A DNA stretch of 64,000 bases from Achromobacter sp. UMC46 (GCF_014170335.1 NZ_LZZS01000034.1:95123-159122), one strand, 5' to 3'. Counted from the stretch's first letter, positions 8,829-17,556 are shown. The notes: a model not told the origin generated them from the sequence alone. Made by a program: numbers and translations.

Positions 8829-10469
8829 ATGAGCTGGATTGTCGGCCGCTACACGGCTTTTATATTGACCCTGGCGGGTGCGGCGGTCACCGCCGTGCTG
8901 GCGTTCACGAGTTCGCTCTGGTGGCTTTGGGCCGCCGTCCCGCTTGCGATGCTGGGCGCCTTGGGCGTCTATGACCTGATCCAGACGCGCCATGCCATCC
9001 GGCGCAACTACCCCGTTCTGGGCAACCTGCGCTTCCTGTTCGAATTCATCCGCCCCGAGATCCGCCAGTACTTCCTGGAAGACGATACCCAGGCCGCGCC
9101 GTTCTCGCGCGCGCAACGCTCCATCGTGTACCAGCGCGCCAAGCGCGAGATCGACAAGCGCCCTTTCGGCACGCAGGAAGACGTCTACGGCGACCGCTAT
9201 GAATGGATCAACCATTCCATGTCGCCCTCGCACATCAACGACACGAATTTCCGCGTCACCGTGGGCGGCCCCGACTGCAAGCAGCCGTATTCCATGTCGG
9301 CGTTCAACGTGTCGGCCATGAGCTTCGGCGCCCTGTCGGCCAACGCCATCATGGCTTTGAACGAAGGCGCACGCCAGGGCGATTTCGCGCACGACACCGG
9401 CGAAGGCGGCATCAGCCGCTATCACCGCCAGCCCGGCGGCAGCCTGGTGTGGAACATCGGTTCGGGCTACTTCGGATGCCGCGACGAGCATGGCGCGTTT
9501 TCGGAAGAAGCCTTCGTCAAGAACGCCTGTACGCCGCAGGTGAAGATGATCGAGATCAAGCTGTCCCAAGGCGCCAAGCCGGGGCATGGCGGCATCCTGC
9601 CGGCGGGCAAGGTCACGCCCGAGATCGCGGAAGCGCGCGGCGTGGCCGCCTGGCAGGACTGCAATTCACCGGCCAGCCACTCGGCGTTCGACACGCCCAT
9701 CGGACTGATGAAGTTCGTGGCGCGCCTGCGTGAACTGTCCGGCGGCAAGCCGGTGGGCTTCAAGTTCTGCGTGGGCCATCCGTGGGAATGGTTCGCCATC
9801 GTCAAGGCCATGCTGGAGACCGGCATCACGCCGGACTTCATCGTCGTGGACGGCGCCGAAGGCGGCACCGGCGCCGCGCCGGTGGAGTTCGTCGACCATG
9901 TCGGCACGCCGTTGCGCGAAGCGCTGCGCCTGGTGCACAACACGCTGATCGGCGTGAACCTGCGCGACCGCATCAAGCTGGGCGCGTCGGGCAAGATCAT
10001 CACGGCCTTCGACATGGCGCGCGTGATGGCCATGGGCGCTGACTGGTGCAACGCCGCGCGCGGCTTCATGTTCGCCATCGGCTGCATCCAGGCGCAAGCC
10101 TGCCATACGGGCAAATGCCCCACGGGCGTCACCACGCAGGACCCCATGCGCCAACGCGCGCTGGTCGTGCCGGACAAGGCGCAGCGCGTGACCTACTTCC
10201 ACAGCAACACGCTGCACGCGCTGGCCGAACTGCTGGCCGCGGCTGGCCTGACGCATCCCAACCAGCTGCGCCCGCACCATATCGCGCGCCGCATCTCTTC
10301 CAGTGAAATCCGGCTGCTGTCGGCGCTGTTCCCCGAACTGGCGCCAGGCGAACTGCTGCGCGGCGAATTCCGCCACCAGGTGTTCCGCGTGGGCTGGGCC
10401 ATGGCGCAGGCGCAGTCGTTCCAACCCACTCGCGACATCACCACGGCGCTGGCCGAGCAACACGTCTAG
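8829..10469 (+). CDS. FMN-binding glutamate synthase family protein (GltB2-type, membrane-anchored)
   Basis: This 546-residue protein has two N-terminal hydrophobic segments (about residues 5-50) followed by a glutamate-synthase central/FMN domain. Features of the FMN barrel include GEGGISRYH, KPGHGGILPAGKV, VDGAEGGTGAAP and GASGKIITAFDMARVMAMGAD. The cysteines in GCIQAQACHTGKCPTG (about 418-432) match the iron-sulfur motif of GltB. The amidotransferase and GXGXG domains of true GltB are absent, so it is not a complete glutamate synthase; its reaction is unknown. Start ATG 8829 has GGAGAGGACT just upstream; an in-frame ATG at 8796 lacks such a site. Confidence 0.87.
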   Translation: MSWIVGRYTAFILTLAGAAVTAVLAFTSSLWWLWAAVPLAMLGALGVYDLIQTRHAIRRNYPVLGNLRFLFEFIRPEIRQYFLEDDTQAAPFSRAQRSIVYQRAKREIDKRPFGTQEDVYGDRYEWINHSMSPSHINDTNFRVTVGGPDCKQPYSMSAFNVSAMSFGALSANAIMALNEGARQGDFAHDTGEGGISRYHRQPGGSLVWNIGSGYFGCRDEHGAFSEEAFVKNACTPQVKMIEIKLSQGAKPGHGGILPAGKVTPEIAEARGVAAWQDCNSPASHSAFDTPIGLMKFVARLRELSGGKPVGFKFCVGHPWEWFAIVKAMLETGITPDFIVVDGAEGGTGAAPVEFVDHVGTPLREALRLVHNTLIGVNLRDRIKLGASGKIITAFDMARVMAMGADWCNAARGFMFAIGCIQAQACHTGKCPTGVTTQDPMRQRALVVPDKAQRVTYFHSNTLHALAELLAAAGLTHPNQLRPHHIARRISSSEIRLLSALFPELAPGELLRGEFRHQVFRVGWAMAQAQSFQPTRDITTALAEQHV

Positions 10470-10506
10470 GCCCAGCCGAAGCCGGGCCGGCGCGGATGTC
10501 CGGACG

Positions 10507-12003
10507 CTACAGCCAGCGTTCGAACATCCGCGAGAAGAACTCCATGAAACGGTCATCGGCGCCGCGGTCGCGCCACGCGTCCGGCGTGATCTGCACCGAG
10601 TCGGCCACATCGCGCTGGAACAAAGCCTCCATTTCGCCGGCGAATCCCGGCCCCAGCACTACCGCGTTGATTTCGTAGTTCAGCGCGAAACTGCGCCAGT
10701 CCATGTTGCTGGACCCCACCGTGGACCACACGCCGTCGACGACAGCCGTCTTGGCGTGCAGCAGCGCGTCGCGCCGTTCGTAGAGCTTCACGCCGGCGCG
10801 CAGCAAATCGGTGTAGTGCGATCGCCCCGCATTGAACACCAGCGACGAATCGCTGAAACCCGGCAGCACCAGCACCACATCCACGCCGCGGCGGGCGGCA
10901 TCGGACAGCACGTCGATGAACGCCGGGTCGGGCACGAAATACGCCATCGTGATGTGGATGGACTTCTGCGCGCTTTCAAAAGCGGACATCAGCGTCAAGT
11001 AAACCGTATAGCCGTCACTGCGGTCGGGCTGGTTGGCCAGGATGCGCACGCGGGTGTCGCCGGCCGGCGGCGCGACACGCTCCCCGCCTCCGGCCAGCGG
11101 CTCATCGGACTGCAATGCCCAGCCAGCCTGGATGACCTGCTCCAGCTGCGCGACTGCAGGGCCTTCGATGCGCAAGTGCGTATCGCGCCAAGGCGCCGCT
11201 TTCGCGTCGGTTTTCGCCGCGTCTTTTCCTGCTGCCTGGCTCGAGCCTGATCCTGGGCCCGATCCCGAGCCGGCCCCCGGCGACGACTCGTACACGCTGC
11301 TGACATTGATGCCGCCCAGATAGCCCACCTTGCCATCCACCACCAGCACCTTGCGATGGTTGCGCTGGTTCGGAGACCACCCGGCCCGCGCGCCGGCGGG
11401 ATTGACGGGATTGAACACCGCTACCTGCACGCCCGCGTCACGCAGACGCTGGAACAGTGCGTCAGGCGTCTTGATCGTGCCTACCGCATCCACCATCAAT
11501 GCCACGTCGACCCCGCGGTTGCGCGCCGCGATCAGGGCTTCGGCAAACCGCGCGCCCTCAGCGTCATCGTCGAAGATATAGGTTTCCATGTGCACGTAGC
11601 GGCGGGCCTGCCCGATGGACTGCAACATGGCCTGATAGGTGCTGGGGCCGTCGGCAAGCAGGCGGACACGGTTGCCCGCCGTCAGCGGCGTGCCGCTGAC
11701 GGCCTGTTCGACAGCCAGATGGCGTGCCAGGAAATCGTCTTTGGGAGTCTTCGGATCCGCCGCGATGTCCTGCCCGCGACGGTAGCTATCGCGGGCCGCA
11801 TCGGCGGACAAGCCCGCTTGCTCCTTGCGCGCCTCGCGGTCTTGCGCATCCGGCACGCTGGCGCAGGCCGCAAGAATAACGGCGGCACAGGCCAGCAGCA
11901 GCGCCTGCGCCCAGCGGCGGGCAGCGGGCAGCCATGAAGCCGCGCCCGATCGCGATCCGCATCCAGCCAGGGCTGGCGGCGGAGGCAGCGCGGGCGGCCT
12001 CAT
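10507..12003 (-). CDS. Phospholipase D-family cardiolipin synthase-like lipoprotein
   Basis: This 498-residue protein has two HKD catalytic motifs: His216-Lys218-Asp223 (NHRKVLVVDG) and His416-Lys418-Asp423 (LHAKTAVVDG, then GSSNMD). Together these indicate a phosphatidyl transferase of the cardiolipin synthase or phospholipase D group. A hydrophobic segment ending in LAAC with Cys47 suggests a lipoprotein anchor. Residues about 240-270 form a Gly/Ser/Ala-rich insert between the first motif and the following domain, which is unusual. It is co-oriented with, and 12 nt downstream of, the DUF883 gene. The exact start is uncertain. Confidence 0.88.
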   Translation of the reverse strand: MRPPALPPPPALAGCGSRSGAASWLPAARRWAQALLLACAAVILAACASVPDAQDREARKEQAGLSADAARDSYRRGQDIAADPKTPKDDFLARHLAVEQAVSGTPLTAGNRVRLLADGPSTYQAMLQSIGQARRYVHMETYIFDDDAEGARFAEALIAARNRGVDVALMVDAVGTIKTPDALFQRLRDAGVQVAVFNPVNPAGARAGWSPNQRNHRKVLVVDGKVGYLGGINVSSVYESSPGAGSGSGPGSGSSQAAGKDAAKTDAKAAPWRDTHLRIEGPAVAQLEQVIQAGWALQSDEPLAGGGERVAPPAGDTRVRILANQPDRSDGYTVYLTLMSAFESAQKSIHITMAYFVPDPAFIDVLSDAARRGVDVVLVLPGFSDSSLVFNAGRSHYTDLLRAGVKLYERRDALLHAKTAVVDGVWSTVGSSNMDWRSFALNYEINAVVLGPGFAGEMEALFQRDVADSVQITPDAWRDRGADDRFMEFFSRMFERWL

Positions 12004-12015
12004 GGCGAAGGCGGC

Positions 12016-12348
12016 TTAACGCCTGCCGCCCGCCACCAGGCAGCCCAGCAGCGCGCCGACCAATGCGGCCACGCCAACGGACTTCCAGGCATTTTCGTGC
12101 ACGTACTCGTCGGCATAAGCCGTGGCGCGGCGGGCGCGTTCGCGCGCGGCGCCTTCCCAATCGCCCGCATGATCGCGGGCTTGCGCCACCTGCTGCTTCA
12201 GGCGGGCGCGGGCCGATTCGATTTCGGAGCCGGTATAGGAAGCCGTCGAACGCAAGAGGTCTTCCGTGCCGGCGAGCAGCTCATGGAAGCTGTCGTTGAC
12301 CCGGTCGCGATGCAAAGCCATCTCCGCGCGTTGGTGCTTACGATTCAT
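12016..12348 (-). CDS. DUF883 (YqjD/ElaB-type) membrane-anchored protein
   Basis: This 110-residue protein has a long helical, charged N-terminal part (residues 1-85, with alternating Glu/Arg/Ala) and one C-terminal transmembrane segment, VGVAALVGALLGCLVAGGRR. This is the layout of the YqjD/ElaB/DUF883 family, whose E. coli members tether ribosomes to the inner membrane in stationary phase. AAGGAG lies just before the ATG. The cardiolipin-synthase-like gene follows 12 nt later, so the two are probably transcribed together. Confidence 0.87.
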   Translation of the reverse strand: MNRKHQRAEMALHRDRVNDSFHELLAGTEDLLRSTASYTGSEIESARARLKQQVAQARDHAGDWEGAARERARRATAYADEYVHENAWKSVGVAALVGALLGCLVAGGRR

Positions 12349-12676
12349 AGTCGCTCCTTTTGTGAAGGTATTGGGCCTTCCGGCGTGCCGGGGCGCTTGC
12401 GTGCCCGCAGCGACAAGCGGTCGACCATGACCCCATTGTGCCGGGCATTCGCGGGCGCCGCCCGAGCTTTCGCAACCAGCCGTAATCCGATATTTCAGCG
12501 GAGCGAAACTTGCTGGACGAATGCCTGGAACCGCCGCCCCATTCCCCGACCAGCCGCTCCGATTTCGTAAAAGTCCATTGCATTCAGCGGCTTAGCGCTT
12601 GACAGCGGAACCCCCATGACCGCAACAATAGCCCTTTGCAATGCGATTCAACCGCCTAAAAAAAGGAAGTGAACGC
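12349..12676. other. Divergent intergenic region, DUF883 / egtD
   Basis: These 328 bases separate two divergent genes. A TTGACA hexamer lies at 12599-12604 facing egtD but has no good -10 at 16-18 bases (ACAATA is 20 bases away). GGAAG precedes the egtD ATG. Nothing else was recognised. Confidence 0.4.
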
Positions 12677-13654
12677 ATGGTTTCCCCTTCAGCAGTGCTT
12701 GCCCACACCGCGCAGGAGTATCAGGCGCGCCCCTCCCCGGCACTCAGCGCCGAACAGGCCGAACTGCGCGACGGCCTGCTGGACCATCCGGCGCACATCG
12801 ACCCCAAGTTCCTGTACGACGCGCTGGGCTCATCGCTTTTCACCGCCATCACCCAACTGCCCGAGTACTACCCCACGCGCTGCGAAGCCGAGATCTTCCA
12901 GCGCCACGGACAAGACATCGCGCGGCATATCGGGCCGGTGCAGTCCTTGATCGATCTGGGCGCGGGCGACTGCGTCAAGGCCGAACGGCTCTTCGCCAGC
13001 TTGCGCCCGCGGCATTATGTCCCGATCGATATCTCCGCCGATTATCTGCAAGCCGCCGTGCGGCGCCTGCAGCTGTCGTATCCCGACCTGCGCGTGACTG
13101 CGATCGGCCAGGACTTCTCTCAAGCGCTGGCCTTGCCGCCCGGCATCCCCGCCGAACAGCGGCTGTTCTTCTATCCAGGTTCCAGCATTGGCAACCTCAG
13201 CCCCGACGACGCGCATGCCATGCTGCAACGGATCCGGGCCCAATGCCAGGGCGGCGGCCTGCTGGTAGGCGTGGACCGCGTCAAGCCCAGGCAGGTCCTG
13301 GAGCCCGCTTACGACGACGCGCTGCACCTGACCGCCGCCTTCAACCTGAACCTGCTGCGCCACGTGAACCAGGTGCTGGGCACCGACTTCAACGTGGACG
13401 ACTGGCGCCACATCGCGCTGTTCAACGCCGCCAGCTCACGCATCGAAATGCACCTGGAAGCGAAACGCGCGGTACGCGTGGCCTGGCCAGGCGGTGAACG
13501 CGGCTTCAGCGCTGGCGAACGCATCCATACCGAAAATTCCTACAAATTCACCCCGCCAGCCTTTGCCGACCTGCTGCAAAGCGCCGGGTATCGGGACGTG
13601 GCGCACTGGTCGGATTCGCGCGGCTGGTTTTCGGTTTTCAGCGCCCGCGCCTGA
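12677..13654 (+). CDS. egtD: L-histidine N-alpha-methyltransferase EgtD
   Basis: This SAM-dependent enzyme trimethylates histidine to hercynine, the first step of ergothioneine biosynthesis. The 325-residue protein contains the family landmarks: LYDALGSSLFTAITQLPEYYPTR near the N-terminus, the SAM-binding LIDLGAGDCVKA (about 90-101), VPIDISADYL, FFYPGSSIGN, and the C-terminal ENSYKFTPPAFADLL. ATG 12677 is chosen over an in-frame ATG at 12641 because GGAAG sits about 8 nt before it. egtB follows 35 nt downstream, making an egtD-egtB operon. Confidence 0.93.
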   Translation: MVSPSAVLAHTAQEYQARPSPALSAEQAELRDGLLDHPAHIDPKFLYDALGSSLFTAITQLPEYYPTRCEAEIFQRHGQDIARHIGPVQSLIDLGAGDCVKAERLFASLRPRHYVPIDISADYLQAAVRRLQLSYPDLRVTAIGQDFSQALALPPGIPAEQRLFFYPGSSIGNLSPDDAHAMLQRIRAQCQGGGLLVGVDRVKPRQVLEPAYDDALHLTAAFNLNLLRHVNQVLGTDFNVDDWRHIALFNAASSRIEMHLEAKRAVRVAWPGGERGFSAGERIHTENSYKFTPPAFADLLQSAGYRDVAHWSDSRGWFSVFSARA

Positions 13655-13689
13655 CGCGGACGCCCCATCAACGCCACTGGAGGATCGCC

Positions 13690-15006
13690 ATGGAACCTGC
13701 CTGCCTGCTGACTCATCCCGCCACCGGACCCTATGCCAGCGGACAGGCCGGCCAGCATGACCGCTATGACGCAGTGCGAACCACCAGCACGGCGCTGGCG
13801 GCACCGCTCAGCCCCGAGGACTGCCAGGTGCAATCGATGCCCGATTGCAGCCCCGTCAAATGGCATCTTGCGCACACCACCTGGTTCTTCGAGACCTTCC
13901 TGCTGACGCAATTCCATCCGCCCTACACGATGTTCCATCCGCAGTACCGGGTGCTGTTCAACTCCTATTACAACGCGATCGGCGCCAAGCATCCACGCCC
14001 GCAACGCGGCCTGCTGTCGCGCCCGTCGCTTGCCGACGTGCTGCACTACCGCCAGCACGTGGACACCGCCATGCACGACTTGATTTCCCGCCTGGGCGGC
14101 AATGACCCGGACTTCGACGCCCTGCTGGAGCTGGGCCTGAACCACGAGCAGCAACATCAGGAACTGATCCTGACCGACGTGAAGCACATGCTGTCGGCCA
14201 ACCCGTTGAAGCCCGCCTACGTGACCGGCGGCTCCCCGGCACTTCCTCCCGGGACGCCAGCCGGCTGGACCCGCTACGGCGGCGGCATCACCCGCATCGG
14301 CCACGACGGCCGCGGCTTCGGCTTCGACAACGAAAGCCCCGCCCACGAGGTGCTGCTGGCGCCGTTCCATCTGGCCGACCGCCTGGTCACGCAGCACGAA
14401 TTCCTGGCCTTCATCCGCGACGGCGGCTACAAGCGGCCCGAACTCTGGCTGTCGGCCGGCTGGGACCGCGTGTGCGCGGATGGTTGGCGCGCCCCGCTGT
14501 ATTGGGAGGGCCAGCGCGACGACTGGCGCGTGTTCACGCTGCGGGGCATGCAGGAACTGGAATTGCAGGCCCCCGTCACCCACGTCAGCTACTTCGAGGC
14601 CGATGCCTATGCCCGCTGGGCCCGCGTGCGCCTGCCGCGCGAAGCGGAATGGGAACACGCCGCCCGCCAACTGGCCGACCCCGCCTTTCCCGGCCGCGCG
14701 AACATGCTGGAAAACGGCCACCTGGACCCGCGCCCCGCGCCGGCCCGCAATGGGTCGGGCGGCCCGGTCCAGCTGTTCGGCGACGCATGGGAATGGACCG
14801 CAAGCGCCTACGACGCCTACCCCGGCTTCAAGCCCGACGCGGGCGCGGTCGGTGAATACAACGGCAAGTTCATGTGCAACCAGTACGTGCTGCGCGGCGG
14901 CTCCTGCGCCACGCCGCGCGACCACGTCCGCGCCAGCTACCGCAATTTCTTTCCACCTGACGCCCGCTGGCAGTTCTCGGGCATCCGCCTTGCCCGGGAC
15001 GTCTGA
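13690..15006 (+). CDS. egtB: Ergothioneine biosynthesis sulfoxide synthase EgtB
   Basis: This non-haem iron enzyme oxidatively joins hercynine to a thiol donor (gamma-glutamylcysteine or cysteine). The 438-residue protein has an N-terminal DinB-like domain with histidines at 59/62 (KWHLAHTTWFFE) and 152/156 (LNHEQQHQE), the expected iron ligands. A C-terminal FGE-sulfatase domain ends in RGGSCATPRDHVRASYRNFF. GGAGG precedes the ATG. No egtC or egtE is next to it, so the lyase step must be encoded elsewhere, and egtC may be dispensable if cysteine is the donor. Confidence 0.93.
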   Translation: MEPACLLTHPATGPYASGQAGQHDRYDAVRTTSTALAAPLSPEDCQVQSMPDCSPVKWHLAHTTWFFETFLLTQFHPPYTMFHPQYRVLFNSYYNAIGAKHPRPQRGLLSRPSLADVLHYRQHVDTAMHDLISRLGGNDPDFDALLELGLNHEQQHQELILTDVKHMLSANPLKPAYVTGGSPALPPGTPAGWTRYGGGITRIGHDGRGFGFDNESPAHEVLLAPFHLADRLVTQHEFLAFIRDGGYKRPELWLSAGWDRVCADGWRAPLYWEGQRDDWRVFTLRGMQELELQAPVTHVSYFEADAYARWARVRLPREAEWEHAARQLADPAFPGRANMLENGHLDPRPAPARNGSGGPVQLFGDAWEWTASAYDAYPGFKPDAGAVGEYNGKFMCNQYVLRGGSCATPRDHVRASYRNFFPPDARWQFSGIRLARDV

Positions 15007-15039
15007 CACGTCCCTTCAAGTTTTTGCCTTGCCCCCCGC

Positions 15040-15069
15040 TTGCATGGCAAAAAAGTTTCGTGCTAGAAT
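15040..15069 (+). promoter_or_regulatory. Extended -10 sigma70 promoter for the CAT tRNA
   Basis: TTGCAT (15040-15045) and TAGAAT (15064-15069) are separated by 18 bases, with TGC directly before the -10. The tRNA begins about 70 nt after the predicted start. Confidence 0.65.
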
Positions 15070-15146
15070 TTCGTTCTTCGTTACTCAGCGCTACAAAACA
15101 AGCACTGAATAGCGGGGAAAAGCAGGACAAGAGTAAGACCCAAGTT

Positions 15147-15223
15147 GGCGCATTAGCTCAGCCGGTTAGAGCGACGGAATCATAATCCGCAGGTCCCCTG
15201 TTCGAATCAGGGATGCGCCACCA
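15147..15223 (+). tRNA. tRNA with CAT anticodon (probably elongator tRNA-Met)
   Basis: This is a 77-nt cloverleaf with encoded CCA. The acceptor GGCGCAT pairs with ATGCGCC, the D-stem is GCTC/GAGC, the anticodon loop ATCATAA gives CAT, and the T-arm is CCCTG TTCGAAT CAGGG. It lacks the three G:C pairs of an initiator anticodon stem (27-43 is an A-C mismatch). Elongator Met and lysidine-modified Ile2 both carry CAT and cannot be separated with confidence here. Confidence 0.9.
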
Positions 15224-15231
15224 GAATTCAG

Positions 15232-15260
15232 AAAGGCCCTCACTTCGGTGAGGGCCTTTT
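15232..15260 (+). terminator. Intrinsic terminator after the CAT tRNA
   Basis: A 12-bp stem (AAAGGCCCTCAC with GTGAGGGCCTTT) is capped by a TTCG tetraloop. Confidence 0.85.
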
Positions 15261-15283
15261 GCATTGCGGCGAGCGCTGCAACT

Positions 15284-15370
15284 GGGGTACATCCCAAGCG
15301 GGGTACATCCCAAGCAACTGCGCCTGAAGCAACTGCACCTGAAACAACTGCGCCTGAAACAACTACACCT
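15284..15370. repeat. Two short tandem repeat arrays (16 bp x2, 15 bp x3.7)
   Basis: GGGGTACATCCCAAGC occurs twice in tandem (15284-15315). It is followed by AACTGCGCCTGAAGC-type units at 15316, 15331 and 15346 and a partial fourth at 15361. Units differ by one or two bases. The stop codon of the minus-strand membrane-protein gene (15363-15365) lies within the partial fourth unit, where the others have CAG. Confidence 0.85.
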
Positions 15371-16274
15371 TGCGCAGCATGTCGCGGCGCTTGCCGCCCC
15401 AGGTTGCCGACAGGCTTGCCACAAAGGCGCCGATCAGCATCGAGGCAAAGCCCCACAGCGCGAAGGCGGCGGCGGCCTTGCGGGCGGCGTCGGCGGCTTC
15501 CTTGGCTTTTTGCTTGGCGTCTTCGGCCGCCTTCTTGGCGTTGGCGATCGTCTGCTCGACGCGGCGCTGCGCCACGGCCGGTTCCGTGCCGGTCTGCGCG
15601 GCCACCACCTTCACGACATAGTCGCGGTCTTCGGGCGCCATGTCGCCGCGCGCCAGGCTCATCGCCACGATGCGGCCCACTTCCGCCCGGGCGGTGCTGC
15701 GGTCGCCGCCCGCATCGGGACGATCCGAGCGCATCAGCGTGTCGGTCAAGTAGTCCGTGGCCTGACCCATGCCACCACTGCTCGCGCCTGCGGCAGCGGC
15801 TGCCGTGGCCGCCGCTCCCGCCCCGGCCGCCACCGTCGCGCCGGTCTTGGCCGCGCCGGACACCACCGTGGCGATCACGGAACCCAGCAGCACGGCGCTG
15901 ACCACCGCGCTCAACGCCCACACCAGGAAGCCATGCGCCGTGTCGCGGAAGTAAACCTCGTCCGAATGCACGTCCACCCATTTCGTGCGCAGGCGTCCGG
16001 CCACATAGCCGCCGATGCCGTAAGACACGATCTGCGTGAAGAGCATCCATCCGATGATGCCGATGCCGACCGCTGGCGCCGACACCCCCTCGTCGGCCCA
16101 GGGCGACACCGACAGGAAGCCCAGGCCCGTGCCGCCGGCGAACAGCGCCAGCGACAGCGCGGCAGCGATCACCGCGCCGGCGAATACGGCGGCCCAGGAT
16201 ACGGCCGAGACAGCCGATTCATGGGGAGGCACGGCGCCGGCATAAGGCTGGCTCAGTGAAGATGCGTTTTCCAT
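15363..16274 (-). CDS. Membrane protein with five or so helices, unknown function
   Basis: This 303-residue protein has several hydrophobic segments (about 22-50, 62-90, 110-160 and a final one near 270-290). A charged Ala/Lys-rich helical stretch before the last helix (AKKAAEDAKQKAKEAADAARKAA) may form a coiled coil. The start at 16274 follows AAGGAAT; the frame is open 22 codons further but without a site. No catalytic motif is recognised. Homologues in betaproteobacteria are annotated only as membrane proteins. The stop falls inside a 15-bp tandem repeat. Confidence 0.75.
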   Translation of the reverse strand: MENASSLSQPYAGAVPPHESAVSAVSWAAVFAGAVIAAALSLALFAGGTGLGFLSVSPWADEGVSAPAVGIGIIGWMLFTQIVSYGIGGYVAGRLRTKWVDVHSDEVYFRDTAHGFLVWALSAVVSAVLLGSVIATVVSGAAKTGATVAAGAGAAATAAAAAGASSGGMGQATDYLTDTLMRSDRPDAGGDRSTARAEVGRIVAMSLARGDMAPEDRDYVVKVVAAQTGTEPAVAQRRVEQTIANAKKAAEDAKQKAKEAADAARKAAAAFALWGFASMLIGAFVASLSATWGGKRRDMLRKV

Positions 16275-16355
16275 GGTGATTCCTTGTTGATTGTTTTGTC
16301 GCGGCGGCCACAGGCCAAGCCCGCAGCGGTGCCGTTGCAAGAAACCGCAGGCACG

Positions 16356-16430
16356 TCAATGCCAGAACAGCGCCAGCAGGATGATGATGGGAATGGGCAC
16401 CCCTAGCAGCCACAGCAGGATGGAACGCAT
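16356..16430 (-). CDS. 24-residue single-span membrane peptide
   Basis: A complete small frame (ATG at 16430, TGA at 16358-16356) encodes MRSILLWLLGVPIPIIILLA followed by LFWH. It is almost entirely hydrophobic, with a central Gly-Val-Pro-Ile-Pro. A good AGGAG ribosome-binding site lies 8-9 nt upstream. It is co-oriented with and just upstream of the larger membrane-protein gene. Function is unknown; the supporting evidence is the binding site and the membrane-like composition. Confidence 0.65.
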   Translation of the reverse strand: MRSILLWLLGVPIPIIILLALFWH

Positions 16431-16475
16431 ATCGGACTCCTCATGGTTGTCATTGAATCGCGGCGACACCGGCGT

Positions 16476-16667
16476 TCAGGCCAGGTCAATCGCGCCGGGC
16501 AAGCGCGGATCCGGCGCGGGCGGCGTCGGATCGTGCGACGGCGGGTCGTCGGGCGGCTGGTTGGGATCCGGCAACGGATCGTCGGGCGGCAGGTTGCCGG
16601 GTAGAGAGGGATCGTCCGGCGACAGGTCGTCGGGCAGGCCGGGTTCTCGATGCGGGGATGGGGTCAT
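16476..16667 (-). CDS. Pro/Asp-rich repetitive small protein
   Basis: This 63-residue, strongly acidic protein is dominated by PDDP-type repeats (DDLSPDDPSLPGNLPPDDP and similar). A clear GGAGGAG site precedes the ATG at 16667. It has no signal peptide or hydrophobic stretch and is predicted to be disordered. It lies in a run of small minus-strand genes. Function unknown. Confidence 0.6.
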   Translation of the reverse strand: MTPSPHREPGLPDDLSPDDPSLPGNLPPDDPLPDPNQPPDDPPSHDPTPPAPDPRLPGAIDLA

Positions 16668-16750
16668 GGTGTGCTCCTCCGGCGCCAATCGCGCCGCCCG
16701 CTCTACAGCAATTGGCGTTCCCGATTCGGAAAACCCGTCCCGCCAGCCGC

Positions 16751-16775
16751 AAAAAAAGCCCTCTACCGAGGGCTT
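16751..16775 (-). terminator. Intrinsic terminator of the 83-residue hypothetical gene
   Basis: Read on the minus strand, AAGCCCTC pairs with GAGGGCTT around a 4-nt loop, followed by seven T. Confidence 0.8.
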
Positions 16776-16800
16776 GCCGAAGGCGTTCAGCGATGCGGGA

Positions 16801-17052
16801 TCAGGACTTGGCCTTGTCGTCCTTGGGCAACACCAGGGCATTAATGCCGTCGCCGCCAAGAAATGCCATCACGGCCGCCTTGCCGGCGGCCGACGCCTCG
16901 TCCTGGCTCCCATAGCGCCTCTCGGAATAATTGGTGCTATGCACATTGCCCGATTCGGGATCGAGCAAGGTGATGATCCACGCGAACTCGCCGGGCATCA
17001 GCTGCCTGACCTGTAGCGTGGCACGCGTGCCGGGACGCAATCTATGCGGCAT
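16801..17052 (-). CDS. Hypothetical protein, 83 residues
   Basis: This short soluble protein contains an aromatic central part (EFAWIITLLDPESGNVHSTNYSERRYGSQDEA) and an Ala-rich helix. It reads as a real product because codon use matches neighbours and a strong terminator follows at 16751-16775. No family recognised. Confidence 0.6.
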   Translation of the reverse strand: MPHRLRPGTRATLQVRQLMPGEFAWIITLLDPESGNVHSTNYSERRYGSQDEASAAGKAAVMAFLGGDGINALVLPKDDKAKS

Positions 17053-17334
17053 CTGGCAGCCTTATCAGTAATGGGATGCCGTCATCGTAGCGCAAAGCCG
17101 CGAATCGCCGGCAACGTACCGGCACCGCGCCGCCCATGCGCCGAACGCCGTTCGAAATGCTGCGGACGCACATGATTCCATGCTGCATGCCCCGCGGCAA
17201 AAATGCCACACCACGGGGTTCGCGCCAGGAAAACCCTAGGGTCCACACCGCGAATACAGGCGCACAATCAGTACAAACATATAGACCGCACAAGCGGCGC
17301 CGCATCCCTTTAATCAGGCGAGGACGGAGACAAC

Positions 17335-17526
17335 ATGACTTATGTAGCAGTGGTTATCAGCTGTTTGATGGTTATGGGTATCGTCGCGTTGGTGATTCAA
17401 ACGATTCAAAGCGCAGGGCCTGAGCCCTGGCTGAAGATTTCGGCGGCGATTGTCAGTTCAACCTTTGCTTCGCTCTTGTTGATCCCGCTGGGCTACGCAG
17501 TGGCCCAGACCATGCTGATCGACTGA
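17335..17526 (+). CDS. Small two-helix membrane protein, 63 residues
   Basis: Two hydrophobic segments (residues 3-22 and 36-57) flank a short polar turn (QSAGPEPWLK). GAGGACGGAGA precedes the ATG. It is flanked by minus-strand genes and stands alone. No family recognised. Confidence 0.65.
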   Translation: MTYVAVVISCLMVMGIVALVIQTIQSAGPEPWLKISAAIVSSTFASLLLIPLGYAVAQTMLID

Positions 17527-17556
17527 CGCTACCGCTATCGCGGCCACCTGCCCGGG

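Noticed and set aside
15284..15370. A CRISPR or attachment site formed by the short repeats
   Set aside because: The units are directly tandem, with no spacers; no integrase gene is near, although the CAT tRNA is adjacent.
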